Below, in pieces: positions 35,633-44,107 of a stretch of DNA of 64,000 bases. Source of the DNA: an uncultured Verrucomicrobiae bacterium (GTDB lineage Bacteria > Verrucomicrobiota > Verrucomicrobiia > JADLBR01 > CALLMV01). Below the pieces are notes generated by a model, which searched no databases, had not been told where the DNA came from, and was given only the letters and a program-made list of their open reading frames with translations. How positions within the stretch are numbered: position 1 is the first letter of the stretch; every line of letters begins with the position of its first letter. Made by a program: the position numbers and the translations under genes. The DNA lies in NCBI GenBank assembly GCA_938005615.1, contig CALLMV010000013.1:21761-85760 (forward strand), in the 5' to 3' direction.

Positions 35633-36531
35633 CGCCAGATAAGCCCTCATCGCAAAACGATGCGACCACACACTATATCTCCGAAATGCAGGATACGTTG
35701 ATTTCTATTCGGGATTTGCGTATCACCTTTCGCCAGGCTGGGCGACAGACACGCGCTGTAGACGGCATTTCTCTGGACATCCGGCGCGGGGAGACGCTGG
35801 CGTTGGTTGGCGAAAGTGGCAGTGGTAAGTCCGTGACGGCATTGGCTCTGACGCGTTTACTGTCTACGCCCCCGGCCCACTATGATTCGGGGCAGATTTT
35901 GTTTGAGGATCGGGATGTTTTGAGTCTACCTGTTCGCGAGTTGCGTGCGCTTCGCGGCTCGGGCATTGCTTATATTTTTCAGGAGCCTGGGGCTGCTCTC
36001 AATCCGGTGTTTACGATCGGCTTTCAGATTGGCGAAGCTGTGCGCCTGCATCAGCCACATATTCGCGATGTGCGCAGTGAGATTGTGCGTTTATTGGATC
36101 TTGTGGGAATTCAATATCCGCAAATGCGTATTCACGATTATCCACACCAGCTTTCTGGAGGGATGCAGCAGCGCGTGATGATCGCCATGGCGTTGGCTTG
36201 CCGACCACAGCTCCTGGTGGCCGACGAGCCCACAACGGCGCTTGATGTAACAATCCAAAAGCAGGTGATCGATTTGTTACGCCGATTAAAGGACGAATTG
36301 AACATGACTACGCTGCTCATTACACATAACTTCGGGATTGTGCATGGGTTTGCTGACCGTGTAGCGGTGATGTTGCGAGGGCGTATTGTCGAAAGTGGAC
36401 CGACGTCTGAAGTGCTTCAGCGACCGAGGCATCCTTACACGAGGGCATTGATCGATTGTGTGCCGCGCCTAGGTAAAAAACTGCCGCGTCTCATCACAAT
36501 TGACCACGAGAATCTGGATCTTGCCGAGTAG
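35629..36531 (+). CDS. Peptide ABC transporter ATP-binding protein (OppD/DppD type)
   Basis: 300 residues from ATG 35629, which overlaps the permease stop (ATGA); the longer frame to 35575 lies inside the permease. Walker A GESGSGKS, Q-loop FQEPGAALNP, signature LSGGMQQRVMIA, Walker B LLVADEPTTALD and the switch ITHNFG are all intact. The C-terminus contains HPYTRALIDCVPRLGKKLPRLITI, the oligopeptide-transporter ATPase tail, but no cysteine-rich Fe-S motif. No OppF partner follows, so the protein may act as a homodimer or pair with an OppF made elsewhere. Confidence 0.92.
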   Translation: MTPDKPSSQNDATTHYISEMQDTLISIRDLRITFRQAGRQTRAVDGISLDIRRGETLALVGESGSGKSVTALALTRLLSTPPAHYDSGQILFEDRDVLSLPVRELRALRGSGIAYIFQEPGAALNPVFTIGFQIGEAVRLHQPHIRDVRSEIVRLLDLVGIQYPQMRIHDYPHQLSGGMQQRVMIAMALACRPQLLVADEPTTALDVTIQKQVIDLLRRLKDELNMTTLLITHNFGIVHGFADRVAVMLRGRIVESGPTSEVLQRPRHPYTRALIDCVPRLGKKLPRLITIDHENLDLAE

Positions 36532-36552
36532 TTTTAGCGTGTGTATTCTCTA

Positions 36553-36597
36553 TTGCTATCAATGTTTAATTGCAGTGCATGCACATCTTGATAGCAA
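36553..36597. terminator. Long inverted repeat between convergent genes
   Basis: TTGCTATCAA (36553-36562) and TTGATAGCAA (36588-36597) are perfect 10-bp inverted arms with a 25-nt loop that itself contains the 10-bp palindrome GTGCATGCAC (36575-36584). It sits between the OppD-type gene (ending 36531) and ugd (ending 36644), where a bidirectional terminator is expected. There is no T tract on either strand, so a protein-binding site or cruciform is also possible. Confidence 0.4.
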
Positions 36598-36643
36598 AAT
36601 GAATGTTGCAAGAGCTGGAACTTGCTTCTGTTGTGTTTAGGGG

Positions 36644-37951
36644 TTAGGGGCGGCCGATGCCGGTGTAGTCGTAGCCCATCTCGCGTAGGGAATGGTGGTC
36701 GAGGAGATTGCGTCCGTCGAAGATCAGCGGGGCAATCATTTTGTCTTTGAGTTGTTTCCAAGGCAGGTTGCGGAACTGCTTCCATTCGGTGGCGAGAATC
36801 ACGGCTTCCACCCGATCAAAGACTTCTTCAGGGTTTGCGCAGTATGTGATGCGCGGGTCGTGACCGAGTTCAGTTTGGGCTTTTTCCAGGGCCTGAGGGT
36901 CAGTGACGCGGAGGGAGGCCCCTTCGGCCAAGAGGCGGCGGCAAAGCTCAATAGCTACGGAGGAGCGAACGTCGTCGGTGTCGCCTTTGAAGGCGAGGCC
37001 CAGGACGCCGAAGGTTTTGTTTTTGAGGACCCAGAGTTTGTTTTTGATTTTTTGGAGGAAGCGGTCGAGCTGGCCGGCGTTGATTTTTTCCACTTCTTTG
37101 AGGAGATGGAAGGGGGTGCCGAGTTCGTCGGCGATGTGGATGAAGGCTTTGATATCTTTGGGGAAGCATGAACCGCCATAGCCGAGGCCGGCGTTGAGGA
37201 AGGCACGGCCGATGCGTTTGTCGGCGCCCATGCCGTCGGCGACTTCGTCCACGTTGGCGCCGGAGGCTTCGCAGATGGCGGCTACGGCGTTGATGTAGGA
37301 GATTTTGAGGGCGAGGAAGGAGTTAGCGGCGTGTTTGATGAGTTCGGCGGAGTTAATGTCGGTGATGTAGGTGGGGGCGTGGAAGGGTTCGTAGATGGCC
37401 TTCATGAGGTCGGTGGCCCGTTGGGAACGCGAGCCGATGACGATGCGGTCGGGCTGCATGAGGTCTGCAATCGCGCAGCCTTCGCGCAGAAATTCGGGGT
37501 TGGATACAACGTCGAAGATGCAACCTTCGGCGGAGTAGCGGTTGATGGTCTCGGTGACTTTTTCGCCTGTTTTAACGGGAACGGTGGATTTGTCCACGAT
37601 CACGCGGTATTGGCCGGGCTGGAGTTGTTGGGCAATCTCGCGGGCGACGGCTTCGATGTAGGTGAGGTCCACGGAGCCGTCGGGCTGCGGCGGGGTGGGC
37701 ACAGCGATAAAAATGACTTCACCGTGGGCAACGCCCTCGGCAGTGGAATCAGTGAAGGCGAGGCGACCTGCAGCAACGTTGTTTTTTACGAGGTCTTCGA
37801 GGCCGGGTTCGAAGATGGGGATTTTGCCGGCTTTGAGTTGGGCGACTTTGTCTTTGTTGTTGTCTACGCAGAGGACGTTGTGGCCGACTTCGGCGAAGCA
37901 GGCACCTGTGACAAGGCCCACATATCCGGTTCCGATAAGTGTGAGTTTCAT
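36644..37951 (-). CDS. ugd: UDP-glucose 6-dehydrogenase
   Basis: Oxidises UDP-glucose twice to UDP-glucuronate using NAD, feeding capsule, exopolysaccharide or lipid A modification. 435 residues from ATG 37951 (MKLTLIGTGYVGLVTGACFAEVGHNV: Rossmann GxGxxG). The catalytic cysteine is in GGSCFPKDIKAF, the lysine in LLKEVEKINAGQ and AANSFLALKISYINAVAAICE, and the C-terminal UDP-binding part has VLGLAFKGDTDDVRSS and AVILATEW. The frame runs to 37987 but the extra 12 residues do not resemble the family. Length normal. It is a lone gene between the peptide transporter and smpB. Confidence 0.95.
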   Translation of the reverse strand: MKLTLIGTGYVGLVTGACFAEVGHNVLCVDNNKDKVAQLKAGKIPIFEPGLEDLVKNNVAAGRLAFTDSTAEGVAHGEVIFIAVPTPPQPDGSVDLTYIEAVAREIAQQLQPGQYRVIVDKSTVPVKTGEKVTETINRYSAEGCIFDVVSNPEFLREGCAIADLMQPDRIVIGSRSQRATDLMKAIYEPFHAPTYITDINSAELIKHAANSFLALKISYINAVAAICEASGANVDEVADGMGADKRIGRAFLNAGLGYGGSCFPKDIKAFIHIADELGTPFHLLKEVEKINAGQLDRFLQKIKNKLWVLKNKTFGVLGLAFKGDTDDVRSSVAIELCRRLLAEGASLRVTDPQALEKAQTELGHDPRITYCANPEEVFDRVEAVILATEWKQFRNLPWKQLKDKMIAPLIFDGRNLLDHHSLREMGYDYTGIGRP

Positions 37952-38016
37952 GAAGGGCGTTTTTAACCGATGTGTTGACGCAGGCACAAGCGGGGAATTT
38001 TTTTGCAGCGGAGTGG

Positions 38017-38487
38017 TTAACGCCGGAGATTTTTCATGAGCCGGGAGACTTCTCGTTGAGCATCCTGGCTTTTGAGGGTCTGGCGTTTATCGCCTTTGGT
38101 TTTGCCCTGACCGAGACCGAGGCGGACTTTGACGTGGCCGTTTTTCCAATACATTTCGAGGGCGACGAGTGTTCGGCCTTTTATTTGGGTTTCTTGGAAT
38201 AGTTTTGCGATTTCGCGCTTGTGGAGGAGGAGCTGGCGTTCGCGTCGCGGGGCGTGGTTGTGGATGTTGCCTGCGGAGTAGGGCGCGATGTCGCACTGAT
38301 GCAGGGTGGCGCGGCCTTTGTCTATGCGGGCAAAGGCGTCGCGCAGGCTCACACCGTTCTCACGGATGGATTTGACTTCCGTGCCCGTGAGGCGGATGCC
38401 CGCTTCGATAGTGTCGAGGATGGTGAAGTGGTGGCGGGCGGTGGGGTTGGTGGCGATAGCCGCCGGCTGATGGGATTTGCCGGCCAT
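38017..38487 (-). CDS. smpB: SsrA-binding protein SmpB
   Basis: The protein partner of tmRNA; binds its tRNA-like domain and rescues stalled ribosomes. 156 residues from ATG 38487 (the longer frame overlaps the upstream rpoZ gene). Core residues: HHFTILDTIEAGIRLTGTEVKSIRENGVSLRDAFARI, HNHAPRRERQLLLHKREIAKL and KNGHVKVRLGLGQGKTKGDKRQTLKSQDAQREVSRLMK, the last being the basic C-terminal tail that probes the mRNA channel. The tmRNA itself is at 16591-16942. It follows rpoZ by 13 nt, likely one transcript. Confidence 0.96.
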   Translation of the reverse strand: MAGKSHQPAAIATNPTARHHFTILDTIEAGIRLTGTEVKSIRENGVSLRDAFARIDKGRATLHQCDIAPYSAGNIHNHAPRRERQLLLHKREIAKLFQETQIKGRTLVALEMYWKNGHVKVRLGLGQGKTKGDKRQTLKSQDAQREVSRLMKNLRR

Positions 38488-38500
38488 GGGCGTGGGATTT

Positions 38501-38767
38501 TTATGCGCGGGAGCGGCGGGTGCGTGACTGGCGCTTTTCGCGCGGCTTGGGTGCGGCTTCGGGTGCCACGACTTCAAAGCTGAGTTTTTCTTCGGCAATT
38601 TCTTTCAGTGCGACGTCCATGAACGTCATGCGCGGATCCACGGGTACCAGAGGGCGGTAGCCCATGCCGAGCTGTTTTACCCGTTGAGAAACCATGTTGA
38701 CGAGAATCTCTGAACTTTGGACTTTTTCCAACGCGGATTGGACGAGTTCGGATTTTTGGATGGGCAT
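38501..38767 (-). CDS. rpoZ: RNA polymerase omega subunit
   Basis: 88 residues. The conserved core SSEILVNMVSQRVKQLGMGYRPLV and MTFMDVALKEIAEEKLSFE corresponds to the omega subunit, which aids folding of beta-prime. The C-terminal tail is Lys/Arg/Pro-rich (KPREKRQSRTRRSRA) and probably contacts nucleic acid. It lies directly upstream of smpB. Omega subunits are short and poorly conserved, so confidence is good but not complete. Confidence 0.82.
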   Translation of the reverse strand: MPIQKSELVQSALEKVQSSEILVNMVSQRVKQLGMGYRPLVPVDPRMTFMDVALKEIAEEKLSFEVVAPEAAPKPREKRQSRTRRSRA

Positions 38768-38840
38768 AAGATCTTAAAATAAACTAATTAGGCGGTTCTT
38801 TCAAGATTTTTAATAATTATTTCAGTTTCGTTCACGGTAT

Positions 38841-38949
38841 CTGCGACGTTAGGCTCGGGAATTAATCAGAAAAGAAGGAGGGAAACTAGGTGACGAGCCG
38901 CCACTCGGAGGGCTGCGACGTTAGGCTCGGGAATTAATCAGAAAAGAAG
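38841..38949. repeat. 37-bp direct repeat flanking a 35-bp GC-rich core, intergenic
   Basis: Two identical 37-bp copies at 38841-38877 and 38913-38949 (beginning CTGCGACGTTAGGCTCGGGA) enclose 35 bp (38878-38912) that is more GC-rich than its surroundings. The repeat sequence is unrelated to that at 25969-26076, but the core shares the pattern GACxxGxCGCCACxCG with the reverse complement of the core there. It lies between rpoZ and the rhodanese gene, and the second copy ends 55 bp before the rhodanese ATG. Confidence 0.9.
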
Positions 38950-39004
38950 AGAATCTTGACTCTGTGTCACATTACAATTTGGAACTGTTGTGCTAGTATC
39001 TGTC

Positions 39005-39445
39005 ATGATTGTGAATGCAATCCGTGAGTGTGTGTTTTTAGTGGCGATCTCACTGGTGCCCGCCTTTGTGTGGGGTGTGATGTCTCCGAAGAAACCAATC
39101 TGGGACCCCGAAGTGCTTCAGGAAGGGGAGATCCGCTTGGCAGATGTGCTGGCATCCGGCGAGGATGTGCTGTGGTTAGATGCACGGGGAAATAAGGATT
39201 TTCTGGCAGGGCATATTCCCGGCGCGATGCAGTTGAATGAAGATAATTGGGATGAGTTATTTATGGAGTTTTTACAAAGCGGTCGCTGGACTCCTGGCAA
39301 ACGCATTGTGGTCTACTGCGGTTCATCTGGGTGCCATGCCAGTCATTCAGTGGCTGAAAAATTGCGGAAAAACGCCGGCATTCCCAATGTGTGGGTGTTG
39401 AAGCACGGCTGGGAAGCTTGGAAAAGACATCAGGATGGTAAGTAA
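39005..39445 (+). CDS. Rhodanese-domain protein, membrane-anchored or exported
   Basis: 146 residues from ATG 39005 (MIVNAIRECVFLVAISLVPAFVWG: signal or anchor). The rhodanese domain has VLWLDARGNKDFLAGHIPGAMQLNE and the active-site loop VVYCGSSGCHASHSVAEKLRKN (Cys in CGSSGC), then WVLKHGWEAWKR. Rhodaneses carry sulfur as a persulfide; an exported one could act on periplasmic thiols or sulfide. It overlaps the next gene (MauE-like), and both concern thiol/redox chemistry by family. Start GTG 38990 is possible but weaker. Confidence 0.83.
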   Translation: MIVNAIRECVFLVAISLVPAFVWGVMSPKKPIWDPEVLQEGEIRLADVLASGEDVLWLDARGNKDFLAGHIPGAMQLNEDNWDELFMEFLQSGRWTPGKRIVVYCGSSGCHASHSVAEKLRKNAGIPNVWVLKHGWEAWKRHQDGK

Positions 39446-39935
39446 GATGATTGGTAATTTGGGTTCTTATAAAGACAGACCTTGGGCAGTGTCTGAGTTT
39501 TTTTTCCGTTTATTTATCGCAGTATTTTTTATCATCGCGGGTGTCATGAAGGTGCCTGATGCCGCAAAGTTTCAGCAGGATATTTTGAATTATCATCTTG
39601 TGCCGCATTTGGTCGCGGGAATTCTTGCGATTTTTTTACCTTGGTTTGAAATCGTTTGTTCTGCGGCGTTAATTTTTCGGAAATTTTACTTCGGAGCTTT
39701 GGCGGCTGTGTCCTTCATGATGACAGTTTTTACAGTGGTTTTTTTGCAGGCCCAGGCTCGTGGAATCGATATTAACTGTGGCTGCTTTGGTAAGTTATCG
39801 GAAGGCTATCCGGCATGGGTGATCATCCTCAGGGATTTTATTTTGCTAGCCTCGCTTGCATTTCTGTGGTGGTTGGGCTTAAGAAAATTACCGCAAGAGT
39901 TGGCTGCTATTACCAGAGCTGAACAACAAAGGTGA
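39435..39935 (+). CDS. MauE/DoxX-like membrane protein
   Basis: 166 residues with about four membrane segments (EFFFRLFIAVFFIIAGVMKV, HLVAGILAIFLPWFEIVCSAALIF, ALAAVSFMMTVFTVVFLQAQ, VIILRDFILLASLAFLWWLGL). The loop GIDINCGCFGKLSEGYPAW with a CGCFG motif is the MauE signature, found in proteins that deliver disulfides or electrons for maturation of methylamine dehydrogenase and in VKOR-linked systems. It overlaps the rhodanese gene by 11 nt, so the pair is translationally coupled and probably handles envelope sulfur or disulfide chemistry. ATG 39447 is an alternative start. Confidence 0.78.
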   Translation: MVSKMIGNLGSYKDRPWAVSEFFFRLFIAVFFIIAGVMKVPDAAKFQQDILNYHLVPHLVAGILAIFLPWFEIVCSAALIFRKFYFGALAAVSFMMTVFTVVFLQAQARGIDINCGCFGKLSEGYPAWVIILRDFILLASLAFLWWLGLRKLPQELAAITRAEQQR

Positions 39936-39989
39936 GTTTCTTCTTGCTCAAGACTTTTGCAAAACTAATTTGCGTTTGTGTCGAACCCA

Positions 39990-40328
39990 ATGGCTCAAAC
40001 TCGACGGCTTGATGAAAGCCAGCACATTCAAGCACTCCGCGACCGCGTGGCTTCCATGCCCGAAAACGAGCTTTATCGCTTCTCCCTTGCTAAGGCTTTG
40101 TTCGATTGTGGAAATTTTACAGAGTCCATAAGCAATCTTGAAGTGGCATTAAAAAAGAAACCTGATTGGATGGCGGCGTGCACTTTGCAAGGAAGAGCTT
40201 GGCTAGCACTTGGAGACAAACAGCAAGCACGCGCCTGCTTTTTTAGAGCGGCAGAACTTGCCGCAAGTCAAGATCATGTAACTGCTAGAGAGGATATTCT
40301 CAAACAGATGGAATCACTGGATTCCTAG
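39990..40328 (+). CDS. Small TPR-repeat protein
   Basis: 112 residues (116 from the GTG at 39978). Two or three TPR hairpins: ELYRFSLAKALFDCGNFTESISNLEVALKKKPDWMAACTLQGRAWLALGDKQQARACFFRAAELAAS. Cytoplasmic, no signal sequence. It lies 17 nt ahead of the Na+/Ca2+ exchanger on the same strand and downstream of the MauE-like gene. No function can be named. Confidence 0.72.
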   Translation: MAQTRRLDESQHIQALRDRVASMPENELYRFSLAKALFDCGNFTESISNLEVALKKKPDWMAACTLQGRAWLALGDKQQARACFFRAAELAASQDHVTAREDILKQMESLDS

Positions 40329-40345
40329 GAAGATTTTTCCAACGT

Positions 40346-41299
40346 ATGTTGTGGGACGAGCTCTTTTGGCTGATACTTTCGCTTTTTCTCCTCTTTATTG
40401 GGGGTGAAGCTTTAGTACAAGGCGCGGCATCTTTGGCGCAACGTGCTGGACTAACCGCGTTGATGATTGGATTGACAGTGGTTGCATTTGGAACGAGTTC
40501 TCCAGAGTTGGTTGTGAGTGTCAAAGCATCGTTTGCAGGTCAGGGAGATATTGCTTTGGGCAACGTACTCGGCTCGAACATTTTTAACATCGCCGTGATT
40601 CTGGGGCTCACAGCGCTTATTTGTCCAATAGCAGTAAAGTCACAAATTATAAAATTTGACGCCCCGATCATGATTCTAGTTTCGCTACTTTTCCCCTTGC
40701 TGATTATCGGAGGCAAAGTTGAATTTTTCGAAGGAGTATTTCTCGTGTTAGGTATCATCTTTTACACCGTGCTGAACTATTATTTGGCTAAGCGTACTGC
40801 CGTCCAGACAGATGAAAACGTCGAATTTGAAGAGGAAGTGCCGAAGAAAACACCGAACGTCTTCGTGGATTTGCTGCTCGTCTCTGCTGGGATTAGCGTG
40901 CTAATTGTTGGTGCACGAATCCTTGTGGATAATTCAGTGATTATAGCTCGTGCCTGGGGTGTGAGCGAAGCGGTGATCGGGATTACGATCGTTGCTGCCG
41001 GCACGAGTATGCCTGAACTGGTGACGTGTGTCGTAGCAGCAATTCGACGCCACCCTGATATTGCGATCGGGAATGTGATCGGATCTAATATTTTTAATAT
41101 TCTTGCTGTAATGGGCTTTTCTTCTCTCGTTCACCCCATTCATTCAGACGAAATAGGATTCGTAGACATTGCGGTGATGATCGCAGTAGCGATATTGCTG
41201 CTTCCGCTGATGTGGACTGATATGAAACTACGCAGGATTGAAGGGCTTATCCTGATGACAATCTACGCGGGTTACCTGATCTGGCTTTGGCCCAAGTGA
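40346..41299 (+). CDS. Calcium/sodium antiporter (CaCA family, YrbG type)
   Basis: 317 residues, about ten membrane segments. The two inverted alpha repeats are clear: FGTSSPELVVSVKASFAGQGDIALGNVLGSNIFN (about 50-85) and AAGTSMPELVTCVVAAIRRHPDIAIGNVIGSNIFN (about 215-250), containing the ion-binding GTSxPE and GNxxGSNxFN motifs. It exchanges Na+ for Ca2+ across the inner membrane. A charged central loop (QTDENVEFEEEVPKKTPN) links the halves. E. coli YrbG is dispensable for growth; the sequence gives no hint of regulation. Confidence 0.92.
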   Translation: MLWDELFWLILSLFLLFIGGEALVQGAASLAQRAGLTALMIGLTVVAFGTSSPELVVSVKASFAGQGDIALGNVLGSNIFNIAVILGLTALICPIAVKSQIIKFDAPIMILVSLLFPLLIIGGKVEFFEGVFLVLGIIFYTVLNYYLAKRTAVQTDENVEFEEEVPKKTPNVFVDLLLVSAGISVLIVGARILVDNSVIIARAWGVSEAVIGITIVAAGTSMPELVTCVVAAIRRHPDIAIGNVIGSNIFNILAVMGFSSLVHPIHSDEIGFVDIAVMIAVAILLLPLMWTDMKLRRIEGLILMTIYAGYLIWLWPK

Positions 41300-41355
41300 G
41301 GTTTATAAGGGAATTTTGCGTAAATGCAGCGAGTCATGGTATAACGTAAAAATTT

Positions 41356-43095
41356 ATGCCGAACAAAACCACGAGCAGAAAATCAGTAAATAAAAGCTTA
41401 CATAGAAAACATAGCGCCATCATGTTTGATGGATCATCACGCGCCGCCTCTAGAGCTATGCTCTACCCTGTGGGTTTCAAGCAGGAGGATTTCCAAAAGT
41501 CCATTATCGGAATCGCTTCAACATGGAGTCAAGTCACACCCTGCAATATGCACATCGACGTACTCGCACGCGAGGCTGCTCAAGGAGCCGATAATGCCGG
41601 CGGAAAAAGCCTAATATTTAATACCATCACAATTTCCGATGGTATATCAATGGGCACTGAGGGGATGAAATATTCTCTTGTGTCTCGCGAGGTGATCGCA
41701 GACTCGATCGAAACAGTGGCAGGCTGTGAAGGCTTCGATGGTCTGGTCGCCATTGGCGGATGTGATAAAAACATGCCGGGATGTGCCATAGCAATTGCCC
41801 GCCTGAATCGTCCTGCCGTGTTCGTCTACGGAGGAACGATCCTACCCGGATGCTTGAGCCTGCCTACAGGCGAAAAGAAAAATCTCGACATAGTCTCGGT
41901 ATTTGAAGGGATTGGGAAAAATGCCGCAGGCGAGTTGAGCGCAGAGGGACTTAGCGAAATTGAGCGTTGCGCTATCCCTGGTCCAGGCTCCTGCGGCGGA
42001 ATGTATACGGCCAACACCATGGCTAGCGCCATTGAGGCACTCGGATTATCGCTGCCTGGCTCCTCCGCACAGAATGCTGTCTCTGAAGCTAAACGAGAAG
42101 ACGCTCGCCACGCAGGTGCAGCAGTTATAAACCTGATCAAATTGGGAATCACACCCCGAGATATTCTCACACGTAAATCATTTGAGAATGCCATTACTTT
42201 GGTCATGGCTTTAGGCGGTTCTACTAACGCAGTTTTACATCTGCTTGCTATGGCGCATGCCGCCAAGGTGAGGTTATCTATTGATGATTTCACCCGTATT
42301 GGCAAGCGCGTCCCTGTGCTGGCTGATCTAAAGCCTTCAGGTAGGTTTTCGATGTCCGAACTAGTGGCCATCGGAGGTATTCTGCCTCTGATGAAAGAGT
42401 TGCTGGACCGGGAGCTCATGCATGGCGATTGCCTCACAGTGACAGGGAAAACACTCTCCGAAAATCTTTCACAAGTTAAGCCGTACCCAGACGGCCAGGA
42501 AATTATCCGTTCGTGGGATAAACCCATTAAAAAGACAGGACATCTTGTCATTCTTCGCGGCAATTTGGCACCAGATGGAGCTGTCGCTAAAATCTCTGGC
42601 AAAGAAGGAGAATCTTTCACAGGTCAGGCACGAGTATTTAACTCTGAAGAATCCGCGCTCAAAAAGATTCTCGACGGCACCATTAAGAAGGGAGACGTCG
42701 TGGTCGTACGCTACGAAGGCCCGCGCGGTGGCCCAGGAATGCGCGAGATGCTCTCACCCACATCTGCGGTCATGGGCCGCGGCTTGGGTAAAGAAGTAGC
42801 CCTAATTACAGACGGCCGCTTCTCAGGCGGATCTCACGGCTTCGTGGTTGGCCACATTACACCGGAAGCTTATTGCGGAGGTCCACTAGCCATCGTCAAG
42901 GATGGGGACACTATTTCTATTGATGCCCAGAAGCGGGAGATCACCCTTCACGTATCTAAATCTGAAATGAAAAAGCGATTCAAACTTTGGAAAAAACCAC
43001 TCCCGCGCTACACGCGCGGAGTGCTCGCAAAATATGCCTCAACTGTCACGACAGCTTCCACTGGGGCGGTTACCGACCTTAACATTTCCCCATAA
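41356..43095 (+). CDS. ilvD: Dihydroxy-acid dehydratase
   Basis: Third step of valine/isoleucine/leucine synthesis, dehydrating dihydroxy-acids with an Fe-S cluster. 579 residues. Landmarks: [42 protein letters not shown] (cluster cysteines), [22 protein letters not shown] (third cysteine), [10 protein letters not shown] and the C-terminal [21 protein letters not shown]. An N-terminal lysine-rich extension of about 20 residues precedes the core. Its TAA overlaps the hemB start by one base (TAATG, 43093-43097), so both are co-translated. It complements leuA in this window. Confidence 0.96.
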   Translation: MPNKTTSRKSVNKSLHRKHSAIMFDGSSRAASRAMLYPVGFKQEDFQKSIIGIASTWSQVTPCNMHIDVLAREAAQGADNAGGKSLIFNTITISDGISMGTEGMKYSLVSREVIADSIETVAGCEGFDGLVAIGGCDKNMPGCAIAIARLNRPAVFVYGGTILPGCLSLPTGEKKNLDIVSVFEGIGKNAAGELSAEGLSEIERCAIPGPGSCGGMYTANTMASAIEALGLSLPGSSAQNAVSEAKREDARHAGAAVINLIKLGITPRDILTRKSFENAITLVMALGGSTNAVLHLLAMAHAAKVRLSIDDFTRIGKRVPVLADLKPSGRFSMSELVAIGGILPLMKELLDRELMHGDCLTVTGKTLSENLSQVKPYPDGQEIIRSWDKPIKKTGHLVILRGNLAPDGAVAKISGKEGESFTGQARVFNSEESALKKILDGTIKKGDVVVVRYEGPRGGPGMREMLSPTSAVMGRGLGKEVALITDGRFSGGSHGFVVGHITPEAYCGGPLAIVKDGDTISIDAQKREITLHVSKSEMKKRFKLWKKPLPRYTRGVLAKYASTVTTASTGAVTDLNISP

Positions 43096-44090
43096 TGGAG
43101 ATTCTACAGATAAGACGTTTTCGCAGATTGCGATCCCACGCGGGGATTCGCGATCTCTTGCAGGAAAATCACCTTGATCCCAAACATCTTGTTCTTCCCG
43201 TTTTTGTTCACGACGAACGCGAATCGCAGGAGATAGTCGGATTACCTGGTCACTACCGGCTTTCTCCTCCCGAGGCGCTTAATTATATCCGCGACTCTTT
43301 AGGTCTGGGAATACGGGCGTTCTCAGTGTTTCCAGTTGTTCCTCAACTATCCAAAGACATGCAGGGGTCAGAGGCCCTTAACCGTGAGGGTCTCATTTAC
43401 CGCACGCTTAAGCTGATTAGGGGTCAATTACCTGAGGCGCTCCTCATAGCAGATGTCGCACTGGATCCATATACTACGCACGGCCACGATGGGGTCCTTG
43501 ACGTCAAAACACGCGACGTAGACAACGATGCTACGGTTGCAATACTCGAAAAAATGGCCGTTTACCTTGCGGCAGCAGGCGCACATTTTGTAGCACCTTC
43601 GGACATGATGGACGGGCGTATCTATGCCATACGCTCTGCTCTAAACGCAAACGGATTTCATCAAACGGGCATTATTTCTTACGCCGCAAAATTTGCTTCA
43701 TGTTACTATGCGCCCTTCCGTTCAGCAATCGGTTCAGCCACTGGTACTGCAAATTACCTCGATAAACGCACATACCAGATCAATCCGGCAAACATCCGAG
43801 AAGCGATCAGAGAATGCAAGCAAGACGAAGTAGAAGGTGCTGATATTCTTATGGTAAAGCCTGCTGGTCATTACTTGGACGTCATCCATTGCCTGCGGCA
43901 AAACACCATGTTTCCCATCGCAGCATTCCAAGTTTCTGGCGAGTATGCAGCCATATGCGCCGCGGCCGAGAAAGGTCTCTTATACCGCTCTCAGGCTGCT
44001 ATGGAATCTCTGATTGCGATACGTCGAGCAGGAGCTGACTTCATCTTCACGTACTTTGCTCGTGAAGTGGCTGAACTTCTCCGTGGTTGA
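43095..44090 (+). CDS. hemB: Delta-aminolevulinic acid dehydratase (porphobilinogen synthase)
   Basis: Joins two aminolevulinate molecules in haem synthesis. 331 residues. The two Schiff-base lysines are in ISYAAKFASCYYAPFRSA and DILMVKPAGHYLDVI. The metal site reads DVALDPYTTHGHDGVL, with Asp where zinc enzymes have Cys, so a Mg2+/K+-dependent type is predicted. Also FSVFPVVPQLSKDMQGSEALN and FQVSGEYAAICAAAEKG. It starts on the last base of the ilvD stop. A haem-binding protein gene (hmuT) is 16 kb away. Confidence 0.96.
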   Translation: MEILQIRRFRRLRSHAGIRDLLQENHLDPKHLVLPVFVHDERESQEIVGLPGHYRLSPPEALNYIRDSLGLGIRAFSVFPVVPQLSKDMQGSEALNREGLIYRTLKLIRGQLPEALLIADVALDPYTTHGHDGVLDVKTRDVDNDATVAILEKMAVYLAAAGAHFVAPSDMMDGRIYAIRSALNANGFHQTGIISYAAKFASCYYAPFRSAIGSATGTANYLDKRTYQINPANIREAIRECKQDEVEGADILMVKPAGHYLDVIHCLRQNTMFPIAAFQVSGEYAAICAAAEKGLLYRSQAAMESLIAIRRAGADFIFTYFAREVAELLRG

Positions 44091-44107
44091 TTATCCGAGA
44101 AATCCTT

